Assembly: GCA_964489015.1 (NCBI GenBank)
Contig: CAZAXD010000038.1
Coordinates: 1 to 9,458, forward strand
Source: JAPYWM01 sp964489015
Lineage (GTDB): Bacteria > Bacteroidota > Bacteroidia > SpSt-205
Length of the DNA: 9,458 nt
Reading direction: 5' to 3'
Of this stretch, positions 1 to 6,312 are shown piece after piece (position 1 is the stretch's first letter; every line of letters begins with the position of its first letter). The notes below the pieces were generated by a model. It saw only the letters and a program-made list of their open reading frames with translations, was not told the origin of the DNA and did not search any database. A program made the position numbers and the translations under genes.

Positions 1-4
1 AGGG

Positions 5-781
5 GTGCAGCTTTTTTTTTTTGAGCGTTGGGGGGAGGGCCCCGCTTTTGTATTTTTGCATGGCCTTTTAGGGAGCGGTGATAATTGGCGGACGATAGCT
101 CGGGGGCTGGATTTACCGGCTCGATACTACCTGGTGGACCTCCGAAATCATGGGCGCTCGCCGCATGTAGAGCCCCACACGGTCCCAGCCATGGCGGCGG
201 ATATTTTGGCCCTGCTTGATCAGGCGGGGGAAAGGCAGGCCCTCATCCTCGGGCACTCTATGGGGGGCAAGGTCGGCATGTACCTGGCTATGCATGCGCC
301 GCATCGGGTCCAGGCGCTCATCGTCGTCGATATGGCCCCTAAGGCGTATGCGGGCGGGCACGAAGCGATCTTCTCCGCCTTGACCACTGTGGATCTCAGG
401 GTTGACACCCGGCAAGCCGTCGAAGCGCAACTAGCGGCTTTCATCGCAGAGCCGGCGATTCGGCAATTCCTCATGAAGGGCCTCGTTCGGGAGGGAGACG
501 GACGGTTTCGCTGGCGTTGGAATCTGCCCGTCTTGATTCGGGATTATCCGCACCTTTTAGCGGCCGTGACCGGTCCGCCGTACACGGGGCCAACCCTTTT
601 TCTGAAGGGAAGTCGTTCACCGTATATCCAGCCCGAAGATTGGCCTCAGATTCAAACTTACTTCCCCCAAGCCGAACTCGTTTCCATTCCAGAGGCTGGC
701 CACTGGGTGCATGCCGATAATCCTCAGGCCGTCATCGTCGTAATACAGCGTTTTTGGCAAAAGATTACCTTTGCTTCGTGA
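5..781 (+). CDS. YbfF-like alpha/beta hydrolase (esterase/acyl-thioesterase type)
   Basis: This 258-residue protein has the alpha/beta-hydrolase fold and is probably a cytoplasmic esterase or thioesterase acting on small acyl esters or acyl-CoAs. Visible elements are the oxyanion-hole HG (19-20, in FLHGLLGSGDNW), the nucleophile elbow GHSMGG with Ser85, an acid candidate Asp109 (VVDMAP) and His233 (AGHWVHAD). Asp109 and Ser205 (SRSPYI) match the positions used by E. coli YbfF rather than the late Asp of BioH, so YbfF is the nearest characterised relative I recognise. The length is normal for the family. The GTG start at 5 gives a usual N-terminus (MQLFFFERWGEGP), but only four bases precede it, so a start outside the window cannot be excluded. 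An 11-nt T run (12-22) lies just after the start. The stop overlaps the next gene's GTG start (GTGA). The substrate is unknown. BioH-like pimeloyl-ester cleavage is possible because bioF lies downstream, but this is inference. Confidence 0.85.
   Translation: MQLFFFERWGEGPAFVFLHGLLGSGDNWRTIARGLDLPARYYLVDLRNHGRSPHVEPHTVPAMAADILALLDQAGERQALILGHSMGGKVGMYLAMHAPHRVQALIVVDMAPKAYAGGHEAIFSALTTVDLRVDTRQAVEAQLAAFIAEPAIRQFLMKGLVREGDGRFRWRWNLPVLIRDYPHLLAAVTGPPYTGPTLFLKGSRSPYIQPEDWPQIQTYFPQAELVSIPEAGHWVHADNPQAVIVVIQRFWQKITFAS
12..22 (+). repeat. T11 homopolymer near the hydrolase start
   Basis: Eleven consecutive T residues encode part of Leu-Phe-Phe-Phe at codons 3-6 of the hydrolase. Such tracts are slippage-prone, in the cell or in sequencing. 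The frame as given is intact and continues into a normal hydrolase. Confidence 0.6.
766..773 (+). promoter_or_regulatory. Bacteroidota-type -7 box TACCTTTG, 4 nt before the GTG at 778
   Basis: The box matches TAnnTTTG, the -7 element of the primary sigma factor of Bacteroidota. It lies in the last codons of the hydrolase, and the spacer CTTC leads straight into GTG 778. No convincing -33 TTG element is seen about 19 nt upstream, so promoter function is inferred from the box and from the same arrangement at three other starts in this window. If active, it would give a leaderless transcript for the acyltransferase. Confidence 0.45.
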
Positions 782-2604
782 GTCGGTATCGGCGTCCTCT
801 CATTGAGCTGACGGAGGTCTTAGATAGCCCGTGGAAACGGGCGATTTATCGGATGACTGGACCTTGGCTCGAGCGCTTCTTAGGCATAGACAAGCTCAAT
901 CGGTACTATGAGCTCTGTGAGGATGCCAGCACTTCTCCGGGAGAATTTGCCCGGCGCGTCTTAGAGCTGATCGGCGTGCAGTACACCCTGCCGAAGGACC
1001 GCTTGGCAGAGCTACGGGCCTACCAGGGGCCTCTTATCGTCGTGTGTAACCACCCCTTTGGTGGCATTGAAGCCATCTTTTTGGTGTTATTTCTCAGTGA
1101 GATTCGCTCAGACTTTCGGATAGTAGCCAATTACTTTTTGAGCCGGGTCGACGAGGTCAAAGAAAAGCTGCTCTTTGTCGACCCTTTTGGCGGAGACTCG
1201 GCCCAGCAGTTTAATTTACGTTCGCTCCGGGCAGCGGTAAGCTATCTCAAGCAAGGCGGCCTCTTAGGCATTTTTCCGGCAGGTGAGGTGGCCAGCTACA
1301 GCTTACGAGAGGGCAAGGTCCGCGAGCCAGCGTGGAATCCCTTTGTAGGCTGGCTGATTCAGCAAGCCCAAGCCGCAGCCTTGCCCTTGTACTTTTATGG
1401 GAGTAACAGCCTGCTTTTTCATGCAGCGGGCGTGATCAATCCCCGCCTACGGACTGGCTTGCTAATACGTGAATTTGTTCAGCCCCAACTGCGGAAGGTG
1501 CATTATTTGGTAGGCAAGCTTTTACCTCCTTCCAAGCTTTTGACCCTTGGTACGCCTGAGGCCATTACCCAGCACCTTCGGACCCGCACCTACCTTTTAG
1601 GTGAGGCCTTGCAGTCTCGCTGGCGGCGCTTGCGACTCCGTGAGCTCAGGCCCTCTACTTGGGCTCCCAAGCAACAGCAACCCATTGCGGAGGCCAAAGC
1701 GCCTGAGCTAGTCGAAAGTCTCCTAGCGGCCTTGCCCGCAGGCAATCTACTATTTCAGCAGGGCGAATGGCGGGTATACTTCTTTCGGGGAGCGCAGCAG
1801 CCGGTGCTCTTGCAAGAGCTAGGCCGCTTGCGGGAAGTCACCTTCCGCGCTATTGGCGAAGGAACTGGCCGCGCGCTCGATACGGATACCTATGACAGTT
1901 GGTATGACCACCTGGTGCTTTATCACACGACGGACCGCTGTATAGCAGGGGCTTATCGAATAGGCCGCTGCGATGAGATCCTCAGTACATGGGGGCTACG
2001 CGGTTTGTACACGTATTCTCTCTTTCGTTATAGCCGTCGCCTTCTGCGAGAAGTCTCCCCCGCACTTGAGCTGGGCCGTGCCTTCGTGCTAGATAAGTAT
2101 CAAAAGTCCTATGCGCCGCTGTACCTCCTTTGGCGCGGCATAGGGGCCTATCTTTTACGCTATCCGCATTATCGCTATTTCATTGGGCCGGTGAGCATTA
2201 GTGCGCAGTTTCCGGATTTGTCCAAGGCCTTGCTGATATCCTTTTTAGAAGAGAATTTCAGCCTACTGGGCCTGCGACAGGAGGTTCGGCCGCGCACGCC
2301 GTATACCGTGCCTCGCCGCTATCGAGAATACTACTATGCCGTCTCTGTACAGCGCCTACAGGACGTACAAGCCCTCATTGAAGAGCTCGAAGGTGCACAC
2401 ATCAAGATCCCCATCCTCATCAAGCATTACCTCAAGATGGGAGCCCGGATTTTAGCTTTCAACATCGATCACGACTTTGGCGATGCGTTGGATATTCTGA
2501 TGATGACAGACCTCCTCAAAGCTGACCCTGAGCAGATGCAGAAGTACATGGGGCCAGAGGGGTATGCGCGCTATCTGGCGTTTCATCGGGTGGCGACTAG
2601 CTGA
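778..2604 (+). CDS. OlsF-like bifunctional acyltransferase (PlsC-type domain fused to OlsB/GNAT-type domain)
   Basis: The product (608 aa) joins two acyltransferase modules. The N-terminal half (about 85-240) is a lysophospholipid-acyltransferase domain: NHPFGGIE with His92, a conserved NLRSLRAAVSYL helix, and IFPAGE (165-170) as the FPEG-like motif. The C-terminal half (about 335-570) resembles OlsB, the N-acyltransferase of ornithine-lipid synthesis: REVTFRAIGEGTGRALD, ELGRAFV (431-437), YLLWRGIGAYLL, and the closing ILIKHYLKMG and DHDFGDALD motifs. In the known fused enzyme OlsF, the C-terminal part N-acylates the amino acid and the N-terminal part adds the second, O-linked chain. Here the amino acid could be ornithine, glycine or another, and the protein should act at the inner membrane surface. 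The HX(5)D acid appears as Glu98. I chose GTG 778 over TTG 754 because it gives a 4-nt GTGA overlap and lies 4 nt after a TACCTTTG box. The fold and fusion are secure; the lipid product is inferred. Confidence 0.78.
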   Translation: MSRYRRPLIELTEVLDSPWKRAIYRMTGPWLERFLGIDKLNRYYELCEDASTSPGEFARRVLELIGVQYTLPKDRLAELRAYQGPLIVVCNHPFGGIEAIFLVLFLSEIRSDFRIVANYFLSRVDEVKEKLLFVDPFGGDSAQQFNLRSLRAAVSYLKQGGLLGIFPAGEVASYSLREGKVREPAWNPFVGWLIQQAQAAALPLYFYGSNSLLFHAAGVINPRLRTGLLIREFVQPQLRKVHYLVGKLLPPSKLLTLGTPEAITQHLRTRTYLLGEALQSRWRRLRLRELRPSTWAPKQQQPIAEAKAPELVESLLAALPAGNLLFQQGEWRVYFFRGAQQPVLLQELGRLREVTFRAIGEGTGRALDTDTYDSWYDHLVLYHTTDRCIAGAYRIGRCDEILSTWGLRGLYTYSLFRYSRRLLREVSPALELGRAFVLDKYQKSYAPLYLLWRGIGAYLLRYPHYRYFIGPVSISAQFPDLSKALLISFLEENFSLLGLRQEVRPRTPYTVPRRYREYYYAVSVQRLQDVQALIEELEGAHIKIPILIKHYLKMGARILAFNIDHDFGDALDILMMTDLLKADPEQMQKYMGPEGYARYLAFHRVATS

Positions 2605-2606
2605 TG

Positions 2607-2614
2607 TATCTTTG
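2607..2614 (+). promoter_or_regulatory. Bacteroidota-type -7 box TATCTTTG, 4 nt before the ATG at 2619
   Basis: An exact TAnnTTTG match lies just after the stop of the acyltransferase. The spacer CCTT joins it to ATG 2619, the same geometry as at 778 and 7422. It favours 2619 over the earlier ATG at 2604 as the real start of the next gene. No good -33 element is visible. Confidence 0.45.
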
Positions 2615-2618
2615 CCTT

Positions 2619-3395
2619 ATGTACGAGACCCTTTTGTATGAAGTGCGGGAGGGCGTAGGCTATATCACGCTCAACCGTCCCGATCGATTCAATGCCTTCA
2701 ACGAAACGATGAGTGCGGAGCTTCTGGCCCTTCTCCGCGAGGTACGCAAAGCGCCCCAGGTACGGGCTGTCGTCATCCGAGGGGCGGGCAGGGCCTTCTG
2801 CTCCGGCCAGGACCTCAAAGACATCGTGGGAGTGCAGCGCTCCCTAGGCGAGTCTGTCGAGCGGCGGTACAACCCCCTGGTGCGTAGCTTGCATGAACTG
2901 GAAAAGCCGATCATCGCTAGCGTCAATGGCGTCGCAGCCGGGGCAGGCGTGGGGCTGGCTCTAGCGTGTGATTACGTCCTGGCCGCGCAAAGCGCCTCTT
3001 TTGTGGTAGCGTTCGTGAACGTAGGTTTATCGTTAGATACGGGCACCTCCTTTCACCTCGTGCGCAGTATAGGTCTCAAGCGCGCCTTTGAGCTGGCAAC
3101 CCTTGGCGAGCGGCTCCCTGCAGAAACGGCTCTTAACTGGGGCCTCATCAACAAAGTCGTAGAGGATGCCCAGCTCGAGACCGAAACCCATCGAATCGCC
3201 GTAACCTATGCCGAAAAAGCCCCCAAAGCCCTCGCCCACATCAAAAAGCTCCTGCTACGTAGCTTTGAGCGTACGTATGAAGAAGCCCTCCAATATGAGC
3301 TCTATTATCAGGAGCTGGCGGGGCGCACGGAAGACTACCGTGAAGGGATCCAGGCCTTTGTAGAAAAGCGTAAGCCCGTGTTTACGGGTAAATGA
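2619..3395 (+). CDS. Enoyl-CoA hydratase/isomerase family protein, PaaG-like
   Basis: This crotonase-fold protein (258 aa) acts on a CoA thioester in the cytoplasm. Family marks are NRPDRFNAFN (19-28), the CoA/oxyanion segments FCSGQDL (around 60-66) and NGVAAGAGVGLALACDY (103 onward), and a C-terminal helical part for trimer packing. The catalytic position of PaaG (2-(1,2-epoxy-1,2-dihydrophenyl)acetyl-CoA isomerase) is filled by Asp140 in GLSLDTGTS, and the Glu of true hydratases is not evident. This points to an isomerase-type reaction rather than hydration. No other phenylacetate genes are present, so the real substrate may be another unsaturated acyl-CoA. ATG 2604 is also in frame and would add five residues, but MYETLLYEV from 2619 is the usual family N-terminus. 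The stop overlaps kdsA as ATGA, so the two are probably translationally coupled. Confidence 0.85.
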   Translation: MYETLLYEVREGVGYITLNRPDRFNAFNETMSAELLALLREVRKAPQVRAVVIRGAGRAFCSGQDLKDIVGVQRSLGESVERRYNPLVRSLHELEKPIIASVNGVAAGAGVGLALACDYVLAAQSASFVVAFVNVGLSLDTGTSFHLVRSIGLKRAFELATLGERLPAETALNWGLINKVVEDAQLETETHRIAVTYAEKAPKALAHIKKLLLRSFERTYEEALQYELYYQELAGRTEDYREGIQAFVEKRKPVFTGK

Positions 3396-4210
3396 CGACC
3401 CCTACCACTTGGCGCTCATGGATAGGCGCACACGCTAATCACGTGGCCCTACTCGTCGCAGGGCCTTGTGTGGTAGAAACGCGAGAAATCTGCGCCCAGG
3501 TCGTCGAGACGCTCCAACCTTTATGTCAAAAGCTTAATTTCTTTTATGTCTTCAAAGCTTCCTATCGAAAGGCTAATCGTACAAGCGCCGATAGCTTTCA
3601 AGGCATAGGGGATGAGAAGGCCCTGGCGATTTTAGATTGGGTACGGCAAACGTATCGGGTCCCCATTCTAACCGACGTACACGAGACGGGAGAAGTGGCG
3701 GTAGCAGCGGCCGTAGCCGATATTTTACAAATACCAGCGTTTCTCGCTCGGCAAACAGCGCTTTTGCAGGCTGCCGGCGCTACAGGCCGGGTAGTCAATA
3801 TCAAGAAAGGGCAATTTATGAGCCCTGAGGCGGCTATATTCGCAGCCCAGAAGGTGGGGGCTACGGGTAACCCCAAGGTGCTTTTGACGGAACGGGGGAC
3901 CTTTTTCGGCTACACGGATCTGGTGGTGGATTTTCGGTCGATCAGCCGTATGCAAGCCGGCGGTTATCCCGTGCTGATGGATGCGACGCACGCCGTCCAG
4001 CAGCCCAATACCGGCGCAGGTGTAACCTTAGGCCTTCGTGAGTACGTGGCCCTGTATGCGAAGCTCGGTATCGTGGCCGGTGCCGATGGCATTTTTATGG
4101 AGGTGCATCCTCGCCCTGAGACCTCACCGAGTGATGCGCATACGATGCTAGCCCTATCCGAAGTGGGTCCCCTTTTGGAGAAGCTTCAAGCACTCTATGC
4201 GGTTCGATAG
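3392..4210 (+). CDS. kdsA: 3-deoxy-8-phosphooctulonate synthase (KDO-8-P synthase), metal-dependent type
   Basis: KdsA condenses phosphoenolpyruvate with D-arabinose-5-phosphate to give Kdo-8-phosphate, the precursor of the first sugar of the LPS inner core. The 272-residue protein shows the TIM-barrel motifs in order: VAGPCVVE (22-29), VFKASYRKANRTS (53-65), PILTDVHE (91-98), QIPAFLARQT, IKKGQFMSP (138-145), TERGTFFGY (167-175), MDATHAVQQP (196-205) and FMEVHPRPE (235-243). Cys26, His200, Glu237 and Asp248 occupy the four metal-ligand positions of the metal-dependent class; metal-independent enzymes such as that of E. coli carry Asn in place of the Cys. The start overlaps the preceding stop by 4 nt (ATGA), and unlike several neighbours it has no TAnnTTTG box, so translation is probably coupled. 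It presumably works in the same pathway as the heptose kinase gene at 6313-7284. Confidence 0.96.
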   Translation: MTTPTTWRSWIGAHANHVALLVAGPCVVETREICAQVVETLQPLCQKLNFFYVFKASYRKANRTSADSFQGIGDEKALAILDWVRQTYRVPILTDVHETGEVAVAAAVADILQIPAFLARQTALLQAAGATGRVVNIKKGQFMSPEAAIFAAQKVGATGNPKVLLTERGTFFGYTDLVVDFRSISRMQAGGYPVLMDATHAVQQPNTGAGVTLGLREYVALYAKLGIVAGADGIFMEVHPRPETSPSDAHTMLALSEVGPLLEKLQALYAVR

Positions 4211-5276
4211 ACCGCTTTTTATCTCGCATTTGGTGGGCCTTCCCGCGCCGGAGGTGTATCTCGGACGTCCCTCGGAGGGCTGGATTCTCGAGGCGGGTGC
4301 TGTCCAGCGGCGCTTAGCGCCTGCTAGCCCCACCGACTGCCTGGCGCTTTTAGATAGGGCTTTGGACGAATGGCCTGAGGTCGGAGCTGAGGCGGTCTTT
4401 CTCGGCACGGCGCGGGGGGCGTTATCCCCCCTTCTCACTGTATCCAAGCAGGCTAGCAGCGGCGAGATGCCTGACTTTCGGTCCTTTGCGCAGACAAGCC
4501 ACGGTGCGCTAGCCAGCCATGTAGCTCGAAGGCTACGCCTAGCTGGGCCGGCGCTTACCGTGTCGCAAACCTGCGTTAGCGGTCTGGCCGCGCTTTACAT
4601 GGCAGCCCTTTTTCTTCTGAGTGGTGGCGGCGAAGCCGCTGTGTTTGGCGCCGTAGAATCGCCTCTTCATCCCCTGTTTATCCAAAGCTTTCAGCACTTT
4701 CGGTTGTACACTAAGCGGCAAAGTTGGCCCTTTACTATTCCATTCGGTGCTGCCAATACCCTGGCGTTAGCCGAAGCCGTTGTTTTAGGGCGCTTATCGA
4801 CGCGACCGAGTCCATTTCGTTTAGAGGCTGTCGCTCTCAGCGTGGAGCCCGCGGAAACCTATACGGCTTTCAGTGTGCGTGCCCTCCAGCATGTCCTACA
4901 CCAGCTAGAGGGGTTTCAACTGGACGGCGTACTCTTGCATGCCCCTGGCACGCGTCAGGGCGACTTGGCCGAAGTTAACCAAGTACAAGCGGTGTGGGGG
5001 GCTTGTCCGCTGCTTAGCTTCAAGACTTTCACGGGCCACAGTGTAGGCGCTTCGGGCTTACAGGGGCTTCAGTTGGCAGCTTGGCTTTTGGAAAGGCAGG
5101 CCTGGCTCCTCAACGATGAGGGTATAAGTGTAGCACCGCCGGATGCTTCGACTCCAGCATGGTCGACTCGTCAGGGTTTTGTTGCTAAGCTAGTCAAGCC
5201 CATGCAGAGGCTGGCTGTTTTAGGGGCTGGGTTTGGCGGTGCTGCAGCGGGGGTAATTGTGTCCTATGAGCCTTGA
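4197..5276 (+). CDS. Divergent, shortened beta-ketoacyl-[ACP] synthase-like protein
   Basis: The 359-residue product has the thiolase fold of KAS I/II condensing enzymes, which join an acyl group to malonyl-ACP. The active-site set is complete: Cys126 in VSQTCVSGL, His248 in HAPGTRQGDLAE (aligning residue for residue with HGTGTPLGDPAE), and Lys276 and His281 in SFKTFTGHSVGASG. It therefore should be catalytic rather than a chain-length factor. It is about 50 residues shorter than FabF and lacks the usual RDGFVxGEG segment; WPFTIPFGAAN stands there instead. The C-terminal FGFGG gate reads AGFGG (344-348), so the acyl pocket is probably altered. It overlaps kdsA by 14 nt and bioF by 11 nt. Being directly upstream of bioF, it may supply or extend a pimeloyl-type acyl chain for biotin synthesis. 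A role in another acyl product is possible. The family is secure, the substrate unknown. Confidence 0.83.
   Translation: MRFDRPLFISHLVGLPAPEVYLGRPSEGWILEAGAVQRRLAPASPTDCLALLDRALDEWPEVGAEAVFLGTARGALSPLLTVSKQASSGEMPDFRSFAQTSHGALASHVARRLRLAGPALTVSQTCVSGLAALYMAALFLLSGGGEAAVFGAVESPLHPLFIQSFQHFRLYTKRQSWPFTIPFGAANTLALAEAVVLGRLSTRPSPFRLEAVALSVEPAETYTAFSVRALQHVLHQLEGFQLDGVLLHAPGTRQGDLAEVNQVQAVWGACPLLSFKTFTGHSVGASGLQGLQLAAWLLERQAWLLNDEGISVAPPDASTPAWSTRQGFVAKLVKPMQRLAVLGAGFGGAAAGVIVSYEP
5254..5261 (+). promoter_or_regulatory. Degenerate -7 box (TAATTGTG), 4 nt before the ATG at 5266
   Basis: Five of the six fixed positions of TAnnTTTG match, and the 4-nt spacing (TCCT) to ATG 5266 equals that at 778, 2619 and 7422. 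It lies in the end of the ketosynthase frame. On its own it would not be called; it is listed because of the recurring geometry. Confidence 0.2.
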
Positions 5277-6309
5277 GTCTCGCTGGCAAAGGGCGCTAGC
5301 GCGGCTACCCGTGCGCCCTTTCTGGAGAGCTCCCGAAGATGCTGATTTTGTTTCGAATGACTACCTGGCCCTGCAAGCGGATGGCATCATAGCTGACATT
5401 CTGCGGAGCCTTGAGACGGAACTGTGGCGCGGGGCGGGCGCCTCTCGCTATCTAGGGGGTGATCATCCGATTTACGGTCAGCTGGAAGCGCTCCTCGGCA
5501 AGCGCTATGGGGGAGAGGCGCTTCTATTTCAAAGTGGGCTTGTCGCCAACCTTAGTCTATGGGAGGCCCTAGGCGAACGGGGAGACACTATCGTTTACGA
5601 CAAGGAGGTGCATGCCTCGATTCGGCAAGGGCTCCGCCTCTCCTTAGCCAAAAGCTGGGGCTTTCGGCATAATGATTGGGAAGAGGCTGAGCAGCGCCTG
5701 AGGCGGGCCAGCGGTGAAACCTTTCTGGTGGTGGAATCCCTATACTCCATGCGGGGTGACATGCCGGATGCGGGGGCCCTGAGGTACCTGCAAGCCCGTT
5801 ATGGCTGTCACCTGGTGGTAGATGAAGCACATACCACGCTGCTGTATCCGGGAGGCGAGAGCTGGGCCCAGCGGCACGGGCTTGAGCCGCTGGTGCTGCT
5901 CCCTACGTTTGGGAAGGCCGTGGGGGTTGTAGGTGCAGCAGTGGTAGGACCGTCGCTTCTGCGGGAGTACCTTCGTCGCCGAGCTTTTGGGGCTATTTAC
6001 TCCACGGCTCTGCCTCCCTTGGTAGTAGCAGCGGTTTATGAGGTTTTTGCTCGGGTCGAAGCTTGGCGCGCGCGGCAAGTGCGTCTGCAGGAGCTCGTGC
6101 GCTACTTTCGGCAGCTGCTCGAGGCGAGAGGCATTGCGTACACCGGCCTCATGGGTCCCATTGGCATGGTGTATCGAGCTCCACGCGGCTTTCATCTCAA
6201 GCGGTTAGAGCCGCCCACAGTTACGCATCCCGCGTATCGGGTTAGCCTCCATGCTAACCACAGCGAAGCGCTTTTGGAGCAGTTAGCAGAGGCTCTTCTG
6301 GGGGCATGA
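5266..6309 (+). CDS. bioF: 8-amino-7-oxononanoate synthase-like PLP enzyme (alpha-oxoamine synthase family)
   Basis: This fold-type I PLP enzyme (347 aa) is most likely BioF, which condenses pimeloyl-ACP or -CoA with L-alanine to start the biotin ring. Seen in order are ASRYLGGDHPIYGQLE (about 59-74), His116 (KEVHASI) that stacks on PLP, VVESLYSMRGDMPD, DEAHTT with Asp186 and His189, the Schiff-base Lys217 in TFGKAVG, YSTALPP, and a C-terminal EPPTV and YRVSL with Arg325. The TFGKxxG...GAAVxG and YSTALPP pattern resembles Bacteroidota BioF. Sister enzymes (Kbl, serine palmitoyltransferase, CqsA) share the scaffold, and serine palmitoyltransferase is a real alternative in this phylum. The protein is about 40 residues shorter than E. 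coli BioF, mostly in the C-terminal domain. ATG 5266 was chosen over TTG 5257 because MSLESRW is a natural N-terminus. No other bio genes lie in the window. Confidence 0.8.
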   Translation: MSLESRWQRALARLPVRPFWRAPEDADFVSNDYLALQADGIIADILRSLETELWRGAGASRYLGGDHPIYGQLEALLGKRYGGEALLFQSGLVANLSLWEALGERGDTIVYDKEVHASIRQGLRLSLAKSWGFRHNDWEEAEQRLRRASGETFLVVESLYSMRGDMPDAGALRYLQARYGCHLVVDEAHTTLLYPGGESWAQRHGLEPLVLLPTFGKAVGVVGAAVVGPSLLREYLRRRAFGAIYSTALPPLVVAAVYEVFARVEAWRARQVRLQELVRYFRQLLEARGIAYTGLMGPIGMVYRAPRGFHLKRLEPPTVTHPAYRVSLHANHSEALLEQLAEALLGA

Positions 6310-6312
6310 TGG

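Noticed and set aside
754..780. TTG at 754 as start of the acyltransferase gene
   Set aside because: GTG 778 gives a clean GTGA overlap and sits 4 nt after a TACCTTTG box; the eight extra residues overlap the hydrolase and show no family resemblance.
2604..2618. ATG at 2604 as start of the PaaG-like gene
   Set aside because: It overlaps the preceding stop, but the usual family N-terminus begins at the second ATG (2619), and the -7-like box lies between the two.
3260..3267. TAGCTTTG match inside the PaaG-like gene, and similar matches at 51, 5904 and 9166
   Set aside because: These lie within coding sequence with no start codon 4-5 nt downstream; they are taken as background matches to a short motif.
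5740..6195. 151-codon open frame on the - strand opposite bioF
   Set aside because: It is antisense to conserved PLP-enzyme motifs, and its own translation has no recognisable fold.
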